13,024 bases of DNA from Ruminococcaceae bacterium UBA2656 (GTDB taxonomy: Bacteria > Bacillota > Clostridia > Oscillospirales > Acutalibacteraceae). Below the pieces are notes generated by a model that was not told the DNA's origin, did no database searches, and saw only the letters and a program-made list of their open reading frames with translations. The position numbers and the translations under genes were made by a program. This document shows, piece by piece, positions 7,930-13,024 of this stretch. Location of the stretch: positions 30,394 through 43,417 of the forward strand of contig DENA01000021.1 in NCBI GenBank assembly GCA_002359465.1. The letters are read 5' to 3'. The stretch's first letter is position 1, and every line of letters starts with the position of its first letter.

Positions 7930-9230
7930 TTCCGTACATCCTCCTGTGTCAGGCGCGGCTGCTCAAAAAGGGAAAGCTGCTCCGGTTCGGAGCCGGACGG
8001 CAGTCCCTGTCGGTACATCCCGAACGCCGTGTCGGACATCAGGGAGCGCAGCGCGGCGTCCTGCGTGATTTTCAGCCCGTCGGCGGTCCTGCCGCCGCAG
8101 GTGATGAAATACTGCGCCCGCTTCAGCACCACGCCCAGCTTTTTCAGTCCGTCAAAGTTCAGCGGCCCGGTGCGCCGGGCGGTGACAATGCGCTTGGCGC
8201 TGGTCACGCCGATTCCCGGTATGCGCAGCAGCTCCGTGTACGGCGCGCGGTTGACCTCCATGGGGAAATGCTCCATATGGTTGAGCGCCCAGTTGCATTT
8301 CGGGTCAATATAGGGGTTGAAGCTCTGGTGGCCTGCGTCCAGCAGCTCGTTTGCGGAAAAGCCGTAGAACCGCAGCAGCCAGTCCGCCTGATACAGCCGG
8401 TGCTCCCGCAGGAGCGGGGGCTTTGTATCCAGAGCGGGCAGCAGGGCGCTGTCCGAAACGGGCATATATGCGGAAAAGAAAACGCGTTTCAGCTTATATT
8501 TTTTATAAAGCCCCTCGGTAAGGTTCAATATCTGAAAATCGGTTTCCGGCGTGGCACCCACAATCATCTGGGTGCTCTGCCCCGCGGGGGCAAAGCGGGG
8601 CGCGTGCCGGTACCGGACAAGGTCGGTCGTGTTCTCCCGTATGCGGTTCTGAATATATCCCATGGGGGTCAGGATGGAATGCTTTGTCTTGTCGGGGGCA
8701 AGCAGCTTCAGGCTGCTCTGAGAAGGCAGCTCGATATTTACGCTCATGCGGTCGGCCAGCATGCCGAGGCGTGAAATCAGCAGGCTGTCCGCGCCGGGGA
8801 TCGCTTTCGCGTGGATGTAGCCCGAAAACCGGTATTCCTCGCGCAGGATGCGCAGAGCCTCAATCATCTGCTCGCAGGTGTAGTCGGGGTTTCTCTGGAT
8901 GCCGGAACTCAGGAAAAGCCCTTCTATATAATTGCGCCGGTAAAAATTGATGGTCAGCTCCGCCAGCTCCCGCGGGGTAAAGGCGGCGCGCGGGGTGTCG
9001 TTGGAGCGGCGGTTGACGCAGTACTGGCAGTCATAGGTGCAGGCGTTGGTCATCAGCACCTTTAAAAGCGAAATGCACCGCCCGTCCGCGGCGAAGCTGT
9101 GGCAGATGCCGCAGGCCGTGGCGTTCCCCATCCCTCCGCGCGCGGCCTTTTTATCCACCCCGCTGGAGGTGCAGGCCACATCGTATTTTGCCGCGTCGGT
9201 CAGAATTTTCAGCTTGTCAAAAACATCCAT
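7908..9230 (-). CDS. Putative DNA modification/repair radical SAM protein (TIGR03916-like)
   Basis: This 440-residue protein has the radical SAM cluster motif C64-x3-C68-x2-C71 (ACTYDCQYC), which holds the [4Fe-4S] cluster that cleaves S-adenosylmethionine. Four further cysteines lie before it (C20, C40, C43, C52), in CTSSG and ACGICHSFAADGRC. The barrel region follows (about 55-300), then NPYIDPKCNWAL (305-316), and a helix-hairpin-helix DNA-binding motif LLRIPGIGVTSAKRI (334-348). Near the C-terminus, QLSLF (418-422) fits the bacterial sliding-clamp binding consensus. The layout matches the family annotated as putative DNA modification/repair radical SAM protein, which is linked to DUF4130 proteins. 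The ATG at 9230 has GAGG and GGAG upstream. It is transcribed from a promoter with a LexA box and overlaps the DUF4130 gene by 22 bases. The reaction is unknown. Confidence 0.92.
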   Translation of the reverse strand: MDVFDKLKILTDAAKYDVACTSSGVDKKAARGGMGNATACGICHSFAADGRCISLLKVLMTNACTYDCQYCVNRRSNDTPRAAFTPRELAELTINFYRRNYIEGLFLSSGIQRNPDYTCEQMIEALRILREEYRFSGYIHAKAIPGADSLLISRLGMLADRMSVNIELPSQSSLKLLAPDKTKHSILTPMGYIQNRIRENTTDLVRYRHAPRFAPAGQSTQMIVGATPETDFQILNLTEGLYKKYKLKRVFFSAYMPVSDSALLPALDTKPPLLREHRLYQADWLLRFYGFSANELLDAGHQSFNPYIDPKCNWALNHMEHFPMEVNRAPYTELLRIPGIGVTSAKRIVTARRTGPLNFDGLKKLGVVLKRAQYFITCGGRTADGLKITQDAALRSLMSDTAFGMYRQGLPSGSEPEQLSLFEQPRLTQEDVRKCLTGQI

Positions 9231-9340
9231 GTTCCTCAGCTCCGTATCGTCATGAGTAGTTTCCCAAATAAACAGGATTTTATTGCCGCCCCTGTTTCCG
9301 GTTCAGTCCTCATTATTTGTTTCCCTGTTGGCATAAGCAC

Positions 9341-9369
9341 ATCATAGCACAGAACATATGTTCTGTAAA
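9341..9369 (-). promoter_or_regulatory. Sigma-A promoter of the radical SAM/DUF4130 operon
   Basis: On the minus strand, TTTACA (9369-9364) and TATGAT (9346-9341) are each 5/6 matches to the sigma-A boxes and are separated by exactly 17 bases. Transcription would start near 9334, giving a leader of about 100 bases. The spacer is filled by a LexA-type palindrome, so the promoter is very likely repressed until DNA damage. Confidence 0.85.
9349..9366. promoter_or_regulatory. LexA (SOS) operator
   Basis: ACAGAACATATGTTCTGT is an 18-base perfect palindrome. Its core GAACATATGTTC fits the Gram-positive LexA/DinR box (GAAC-N4-GTTC) at every defined position. It occupies the -35/-10 spacer of the radical SAM promoter and touches the -35 box, the ideal place for repression. 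The rightward promoters start about 195 bases away, so it is unlikely to control them. Confidence 0.88.
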
Positions 9370-9451
9370 GAGAAGGCTTCATTTTGTACCGATTTCAATT
9401 GAAAAGAAAACTGTTTCACTGCAGACCTCAGCCTTTCAGAATTTTGAAAAT

Positions 9452-9466
9452 AACAGCGTATAATCG
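9452..9466 (+). repeat. Direct repeat AACAGCGKATAATCG, copy 1
   Basis: AACAGCGTATAATCG here and AACAGCGGATAATCG at 9622-9636 match at 14 of 15 bases, with their starts 170 bases apart. This copy lies upstream of the distal rightward promoter and overlaps an inverted repeat (TAATC/GATTA, 9461-9474). It is a candidate protein-binding site. Confidence 0.5.
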
Positions 9467-9560
9467 TAAGATTACGAAAGATATCATTACTGACTTTTGT
9501 TGAATCCGGGCCAGAATTCCTGAAAAGCAGAAATAAAATTCTCATTGAAAGGAATTTATT

Positions 9561-9589
9561 TTGACTAATGTCCTTATAAGTTATATAAT
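9561..9589 (+). promoter_or_regulatory. Distal sigma-A promoter (P1) upstream of the DeoR-type gene
   Basis: TTGACT (9561-9566), a 17-base spacer and an exact TATAAT (9584-9589) make a near-perfect sigma-A promoter. Transcription would start near 9596, about 145 bases before the regulator start codon. The leader is A-rich and carries a direct-repeat copy and a weak AT-only hairpin (TTTATT-TTTT-AATAAA, about 9665-9680). No terminator separates it from the gene. Confidence 0.75.
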
Positions 9590-9621
9590 ATAGTTGAAAT
9601 TTATTAAGAAAAACAGCAAAA

Positions 9622-9636
9622 AACAGCGGATAATCG
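9622..9636 (+). repeat. Direct repeat AACAGCGKATAATCG, copy 2
   Basis: This is the second copy of the 15-base repeat, with G in place of T at one position relative to 9452-9466. It lies between the two rightward promoters, about 50 bases upstream of the proximal -35 box, inside an adenine-rich stretch with short AACAGC and GCAAAA echoes. Confidence 0.5.
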
Positions 9637-9684
9637 AAAAGCAAAAGCAAAAGGTTTCAATAATTTATTTTTTAATAAAATATA

Positions 9685-9713
9685 TTGACTTTTGAAAGTA
9701 AATGATATATTAT
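9685..9713 (+). promoter_or_regulatory. Proximal sigma-A promoter (P2) of the DeoR/Dha-like operon with candidate operator
   Basis: TTGACT (9685-9690) and TATTAT (9708-9713) are spaced by 17 bases. Transcription would start near 9720, giving a leader of only about 20 bases that contains the SD AAAGGGAG (9726-9733). An inverted repeat ACTTT-TG-AAAGT (9688-9699) overlaps the -35 box and spacer, a plausible operator for autoregulation by the DeoR-type protein. Confidence 0.8.
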
Positions 9714-9740
9714 TAAAACGCAACGAAAGGGAGAACAAAC

Positions 9741-10523
9741 ATGCTTACTGTAGAAAAAAAGAATTTGATCCTTTCCATGCTGGAACAGAAACCAGTCGTA
9801 ACGGTTCCGGAACTGAGCGAGGCGCTGGAAACTTCCGAAGTCACCGTGAGAAAGATCCTGAATGAACTCGACGAGCAGGGCTTTTTAAGACGGACCCGCG
9901 GCGGGGCGGTAAACATCTCCACCATTCGTGAATTCGAAGAAAAAGAAAAAGAAAAAAAGAACACGGGCGAAAAACGCGCAATCGCAAAGAAAGCCTATGA
10001 ATATATCAATCCCTCCGACACCGTCTTTATCGACGCCGGCTCCACCACGCTGGAGCTTGTCAAGCTGATCAAAAGCGGAAACAAGCGCGACATCGTGGTC
10101 ATCACCAACGCGCTCAATATCGCGTTTGAGCTTTTGGACGCCGACGACATTGAGCTGGTGTTTATCGGCGGGAGCGTCCGCCACAAAATCATGTCCTGCG
10201 TGGGCGGATTTGCGGAAAATACAATTAACAGCCTCTGCATGGATAAAGCGTTTATCGGGTGTAATAGTATTACCGTGGAAACGGGAATTACCACGCCCAA
10301 CCTGTACGAGGCGCAGGTAAAGCAGTGCGTTCTGAAAGCCGCGCGCGAAACGATTCTGATATCCGATTCCACAAAATTCGGACATACATCCATGGCGAGA
10401 ATCAGCCCGATTAAGAACATCACAAGGCTGATTACGGACAGCCGGATCCCCCAGCAGCTCAGAAGCCAGATTGAGGGCACAGGAGTCGACCTGGTGGTGG
10501 TTGATCCGGAGGAAAGCAACTAA
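9741..10523 (+). CDS. DeoR-family transcriptional regulator
   Basis: This 260-residue protein has the two-domain DeoR layout. The N-terminal winged helix-turn-helix (about 3-57) includes VPELSEALETSEVTVRKILNELDEQGFLRRTRGGAV, ending in the RTRGGAV hallmark. The sugar-phosphate-binding DeoRC domain (about 77-233) has DAGSTT (98-103), VITNA (120-124), FIGGSVR (141-147) and SDSTKFG (208-214). These regulators are usually repressors released by a phosphorylated sugar intermediate of the pathway they control. A highly charged EEKEKEKKN linker lies at 66-74. The ATG at 9741 follows AAAGGGAG by 7 bases. The gene leads the operon, 20 bases before the DhaK-like gene, so it probably controls itself and those kinases. 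The effector is unknown; a phosphorylated triose, tetrose or ketohexose would fit. Confidence 0.94.
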   Translation: MLTVEKKNLILSMLEQKPVVTVPELSEALETSEVTVRKILNELDEQGFLRRTRGGAVNISTIREFEEKEKEKKNTGEKRAIAKKAYEYINPSDTVFIDAGSTTLELVKLIKSGNKRDIVVITNALNIAFELLDADDIELVFIGGSVRHKIMSCVGGFAENTINSLCMDKAFIGCNSITVETGITTPNLYEAQVKQCVLKAARETILISDSTKFGHTSMARISPIKNITRLITDSRIPQQLRSQIEGTGVDLVVVDPEESN

Positions 10524-10543
10524 AAGGGAAAGGACAATGGGTT

Positions 10544-11536
10544 TTGAATAAGATAATCAACGAGCCCGAACAGATGGTTCAGGAGATGATTGAAGGCTAT
10601 GTCGCCACGTGTCCCGGCATGCTTGAGCCTTTGCCCCAGTACAAGGGCATTCTGATGAAGCAGAAAAAGGACAAGGTGAGCATCGTAACGGGCGGCGGCT
10701 CCGGAAACGAACCGTGGATCATCGGTTACGTGGGAGAGGGCCTCGCGGACGGCGCGGCTTTGGGAAATGTGTATATTGCGCCGCCGTCACGGGCAATCCT
10801 AAATGTGACAAAGGCCGTCAGCCACGGCAGGGGCGTGATTTACATCGCCACTAACCACGCGGGCGACGTGCTGAATTTTGAACTGGTCGGCGAGCTTGCC
10901 GAGCTGGAAGGAATCGAAACCCGCTGTGTGTTCGTGGCGGACGATATCACCAGCGCGCCCAGGGAACAGCAGGGCGAGCGCCGCGGCGTGGCGGGTGTGG
11001 CAATGGTGATGAAGGTCGCCGGGGCGGCGTGCGACGCCGGTCTGGAGCTGGATGAAGCCGTCAGGGTGATTCAGAAGGCCAACCGGAACACCTTTACGTT
11101 CAGCGTGACCACCTCGCCGGGCTACCTGCCCAGCGGAAAGGCCATGTGCGAACTGCCGGACGGCTTTATCGAATACGGCATGGGCTTTAACGGCGAACCC
11201 GGCGTTCTGCGCACGGAGCTGAAAAGCGCCGATGAAATCGCGGACACCATGCTGAAATACCTTATGGACGACAGCGGGATTACGCGCGGCGACGAAATCG
11301 CCGTCATGGTGAACGGATTCGGCTTTACCAGCCTCTTGGAGCTGAGCATTGTCAGCCGCAGGGTCGCGGAAAACCTGAAAGAGAAAGGCGTTATCCTGCA
11401 TGATATTTTCATCGATACGCTTTTCGGGCCGCAGGGCACCGGCGGCTTCTCCATTTCCATGCTGAAGCTGGACGGCGAGCTGAAGCCGTACTATGACGCG
11501 CCGGCCTATTCGCCGTTCTTTAAAAAATACAGGTAA
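10544..11536 (+). CDS. DhaK-like protein with Asn in place of both catalytic histidines
   Basis: This 330-residue protein has the DhaK fold sequence along its whole length: GGGSGNEP (50-57), NHAGDVLNFE (104-113), ERRGVAG (145-151), YGMGFNGEPGV (211-221), VNGFGFTSLLEL (256-267) and TGGFSISMLKLD (299-310). In E. coli DhaK, His218 binds dihydroxyacetone covalently and His56 and Asp109 act in catalysis. Here the matching residues are N216, N55 and D108, and the Lys of the usual KNYTGD segment is Thr. The protein is otherwise well conserved, so this looks like a divergent subfamily rather than decay. The TTG start at 10544 gives the expected MNKIINEPEQM beginning, with AAAGGA about 10 bases upstream; the ATG at 10537 is out of frame and stops after four codons. 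It probably binds a substrate other than dihydroxyacetone and works with the DhaL encoded next. A DhaQ-like coactivator is an alternative. Confidence 0.88.
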   Translation: MNKIINEPEQMVQEMIEGYVATCPGMLEPLPQYKGILMKQKKDKVSIVTGGGSGNEPWIIGYVGEGLADGAALGNVYIAPPSRAILNVTKAVSHGRGVIYIATNHAGDVLNFELVGELAELEGIETRCVFVADDITSAPREQQGERRGVAGVAMVMKVAGAACDAGLELDEAVRVIQKANRNTFTFSVTTSPGYLPSGKAMCELPDGFIEYGMGFNGEPGVLRTELKSADEIADTMLKYLMDDSGITRGDEIAVMVNGFGFTSLLELSIVSRRVAENLKEKGVILHDIFIDTLFGPQGTGGFSISMLKLDGELKPYYDAPAYSPFFKKYR

Positions 11537-11541
11537 AATGA

Positions 11542-11569
11542 GGCGCGCGGCTGAAGCGCCGGATTTTTT
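11542..11569 (+). terminator. Weak hairpin with T-run between the DhaK-like gene and dhaL (possible attenuator)
   Basis: GGCGC (11542-11546) can pair with GCGCC (11556-11560), and GGATTTTTT follows. The stem is short, and the SD of dhaL overlaps the end of the T-run. It could partly stop transcription or adjust the ratio of the two subunits, but it may be chance. Confidence 0.35.
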
Positions 11570-11582
11570 AGGAGTGCAGAGT

Positions 11583-12227
11583 ATGAACAATACCATGAAT
11601 ACACGGCAGCTGAGGGACATGTTCCTGTCTGTGGCGCGCAGGGTTGTGGACAGTGAGGATTTTTTAACGGAAATTGATTTGAAAATCGGAGACGGCGACC
11701 ATGGCTTCGGCATGGCGCTCGGCTTTAAAGCCGTGAAAAAGGCTTTGGAGGAAACAGAGTTTCCCACCGTGGAAGCTGTTTTTCAGGAAGTCGGCATGAC
11801 GCTTCTGGACACCATGGGCGGCGCTTCGGGCGTGCTTTTCGGCACCGTGTTTATCAGCGGCATCGCAAGACAGGAGCCGCATGAAGAAGCCGACCTGGCC
11901 CTTCTGGCCGGCATATTCCGCCGCTCGCTGGAAGCGCTGAAAAAAAGAGGCAAGGCACAGATCGGCGACAAAACCATGGTGGACGCGTTTGAACCGGCGG
12001 TCGTAGGGCTGGAGGAAGGCGCCGGACAGGGAGTTTCCCTGAAAGAGGGCCTTGCCATGGGCGCGGCAGGCGCCAAAAAAGGGATGGAATACACCCGGGA
12101 ATGTGTGGCGCGGTTCGGCCGCGCAAAATCGTATGGAACCAAGGCAATCGGACTTCAGGATGCCGGCGCGACCTCTGTGTGGATTATCTTTCAGGCAATG
12201 TCGGACTGGGCTTCAGAAAATATCTAG
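11583..12227 (+). CDS. dhaL: Dihydroxyacetone kinase-type subunit DhaL
   Basis: This 214-residue protein is the nucleotide-binding subunit of a dihydroxyacetone-kinase-type enzyme. The Mg-nucleotide aspartates are intact in LTEIDLKIGDGDHG (28-41): D32, D37 and D39 match E. coli DhaL D30, D35 and D37. Other family segments are TMGGASGVLFGTVF (77-90), IGDKTMVDAF (127-136) and GTKAIGLQDAGATS (185-198). The length is normal (about 210). The start is ATG at 11583, 8 bases after AGGAG (11570-11574); an in-frame ATG at 11493 lies inside the upstream gene and has no SD. It sits 46 bases after the DhaK-like gene and 40 bases before the PfkB gene. Whether it uses ATP directly or is recharged by a PTS protein (DhaM) cannot be decided, since no dhaM is visible. 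Confidence 0.93.
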   Translation: MNNTMNTRQLRDMFLSVARRVVDSEDFLTEIDLKIGDGDHGFGMALGFKAVKKALEETEFPTVEAVFQEVGMTLLDTMGGASGVLFGTVFISGIARQEPHEEADLALLAGIFRRSLEALKKRGKAQIGDKTMVDAFEPAVVGLEEGAGQGVSLKEGLAMGAAGAKKGMEYTRECVARFGRAKSYGTKAIGLQDAGATSVWIIFQAMSDWASENI

Positions 12228-12267
12228 TATTTGAATCAAAAACATTGAAATAAGGTGGGTACGAAAG

Positions 12268-13024
12268 ATGATCACCACACTTACGCTGAACCCGTGTATT
12301 GACAGGACCGTAACTGTTGACGGCTTTGCCTACGGGGGAACCAATCATGTGGAAAATTTCCGGTGCGATGTTTCCGGCAAGGGAATCAATGTCAGCATCG
12401 CGCTGAACAATATAGGGGAAGCCACCTGCTGCCTGGGTTTTAATTATATGGACGGCGGCACGGTTTTAACCGATTTTTTAAATGACGAACATATTTCGAA
12501 TGACTTTTTGGATGTAAAGGGACAGCTTCGCACCAATATCAAGATATTTGACAGAAAATCAAGCGTGATGAGCGAGCTGAACGAAAGCGGCAATTTTGTG
12601 GATGGCGGCTGCACCGAAGACCTTGTGAAAAAAGTGGAGGAGTATCTTCCGAAAACCTCCCTGCTTGTGCTGGACGGCAGCGTCCCGCCGGGCGTATCGA
12701 AGGATATCTATAAAATCCTGACGGACAAAGCCAGAGAGTACGGCGTGAAGACCGTGATCGACGCGTACGGCGAGCTGCTTCTGGAAGGAATCAAAGCCGG
12801 ACCCTACCTGATTAAACCGAACAAGGACGAGCTTGAGGAAGCGTTCGGGGAAAAGATTGCGTCGCGGGACGATGTCGTCCGCATTGCCCGGAAAATCATC
12901 GGTCAGGGCGTCACCATGGTCTGCGTTTCCATGGGAAAGAGCGGCGCGATGCTCATTACGGCTGATAAAGCCTACTTCTGCGCGGGCGCGGAGATCGAGG
13001 TGAAGGGCGTTCAGGGCGCCGGCG
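12268..13024 (+). CDS. PfkB-family sugar-phosphate kinase (1-phosphofructokinase/tagatose-6-phosphate kinase type), 3' end outside window
   Basis: The 252 visible codons encode a ribokinase-like PfkB kinase of the FruK/LacC type. Typical features are the start LTLNPCIDRTV (5-15), the GKGINVSIALNNIGE segment (37-51) that contacts the sugar, DGSVPPG (136-142), LIKPNKDEL (181-189) and SMGKSGAMLI (221-230). The window ends at GAG of the expected GAGD catalytic motif, so the catalytic Asp is just outside. Such enzymes phosphorylate fructose 1-phosphate, tagatose 6-phosphate or related ketose phosphates. The ATG at 12268 follows AAGGTGGG (12252-12259) by 8 bases, and the gene is the fourth of the DeoR-led operon. 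The exact substrate is open: the neighbouring kinase genes suggest a pathway ending in triose phosphates, not classic PTS fructose uptake. Confidence 0.9.
   Translation, partial: MITTLTLNPCIDRTVTVDGFAYGGTNHVENFRCDVSGKGINVSIALNNIGEATCCLGFNYMDGGTVLTDFLNDEHISNDFLDVKGQLRTNIKIFDRKSSVMSELNESGNFVDGGCTEDLVKKVEEYLPKTSLLVLDGSVPPGVSKDIYKILTDKAREYGVKTVIDAYGELLLEGIKAGPYLIKPNKDELEEAFGEKIASRDDVVRIARKIIGQGVTMVCVSMGKSGAMLITADKAYFCAGAEIEVKGVQGAG

Larger units (their letters stand above)
9231..9740. other. Intergenic regulatory region between radical SAM operon and deoR-type gene
   Basis: This 510-base AT-rich stretch holds no convincing gene. From left to right it contains the leader of the radical SAM operon, the SOS promoter and LexA box, a 12-base palindrome TTTCAATTGAAA (9393-9404), an inverted repeat TAATC-GTAA-GATTA (9461-9474), two rightward sigma-A promoters (9561-9589 and 9685-9713), and a 15-base direct repeat (9452-9466 and 9622-9636). 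A 102-codon frame on the minus strand (9650-9342) runs through the promoter elements and looks spurious. Confidence 0.75.

Noticed and set aside
9393..9404. Palindrome TTTCAATTGAAA as an operator
   Set aside because: It is AT-rich and short, lies upstream of the SOS -35 box without matching a site I recognise, and could be chance in this base composition.
9342..9650. 102-codon minus-strand frame in the intergenic region
   Set aside because: It has biased AT-rich composition, no SD, no recognised motif, and runs through the promoter elements and the LexA box.
9590..9740. Catabolite-repression (cre) site or riboswitch in the leader of the DeoR-type gene
   Set aside because: I found no good match to the cre consensus and no stable GC-containing structure; only a weak AT hairpin is present.
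11493..11582. Upstream ATG extending dhaL by 30 codons
   Set aside because: It starts inside the DhaK-like gene, has no SD, and adds an atypical N-terminus; the ATG at 11583 has AGGAG at 8 bases and gives normal DhaL length.
10799..11767. 322-codon minus-strand frame opposite the DhaK-like gene and dhaL
   Set aside because: It is antisense to conserved coding sequence and spans the gap between two genes; no family features are seen.
1..13024. CRISPR array, tRNA/rRNA genes, insertion sequence, prophage or integration site
   Set aside because: No regular repeat-spacer pattern, no cloverleaf or rRNA sequence, no transposase or integrase, and no terminal inverted repeats were seen.

Overview
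The window looks like chromosomal DNA of a GC-moderate Clostridia member, most likely of the Oscillospiraceae/Ruminococcaceae type. Genes are GC-rich and gaps are AT-rich. Ribosome-binding sites are AGGAGG-like, TTG and GTG starts occur, sigma-A promoters match consensus closely, and the Gram-positive LexA box is used. The fatty-acid genes follow the clostridial order fabZ-accC-accD-accA. The taxon is an inference from these traits; no rRNA gene is present.

Layout. (1) Bases 1-3212, plus strand: the 3' end of a fatty-acid synthesis operon. It holds the tail of FabZ, then biotin carboxylase (AccC) and the beta and alpha carboxyltransferase subunits (AccD, AccA), closely packed. It ends in a hairpin at 3212-3262 that can serve both strands. 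(2) Bases 3277-6849, minus strand: a three-gene MacAB/YknXYZ-type export system (membrane fusion protein, ABC ATPase, FtsX/MacB permease). Its genes overlap, and it is driven by a near-consensus promoter at 6930-6958. (3) Bases 7056-9369, minus strand: a two-gene putative DNA-repair cassette. A radical SAM protein with a helix-hairpin-helix region and a QLSLF sliding-clamp motif overlaps a DUF4130-type partner, and an intrinsic terminator follows. Its promoter carries an 18-bp perfect palindrome with the core GAACATATGTTC, a textbook Gram-positive LexA (SOS) box, in the -35/-10 spacer. (4) Bases 9231-9740: a 510-bp intergenic region with this divergent SOS promoter, two tandem sigma-A promoters facing right, a 15-bp direct repeat and several palindromes. 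(5) Bases 9741-13024, plus strand: a sugar/triose-phosphate operon of a DeoR-family regulator, a DhaK-like protein, DhaL and the start of a PfkB-family sugar-phosphate kinase, cut by the window end.

How the parts work. The acc genes make malonyl-CoA for lipid synthesis; AccB (BCCP) is not visible and probably lies upstream. The ABC system probably exports a peptide or drug-like compound. The radical SAM/DUF4130 pair is the best candidate for an undescribed system: DNA-damage-inducible control, a clamp-docking peptide, a DNA-binding fold and an iron-sulfur radical enzyme all point to an uncharacterised DNA repair or modification activity. The second unusual element is the DhaK-like protein. 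It has Asn where E. coli DhaK has both catalytic histidines (His56 and His218), while its DhaL partner keeps its Mg-binding aspartates, so the kinase may act on something other than dihydroxyacetone or by a non-covalent mechanism.
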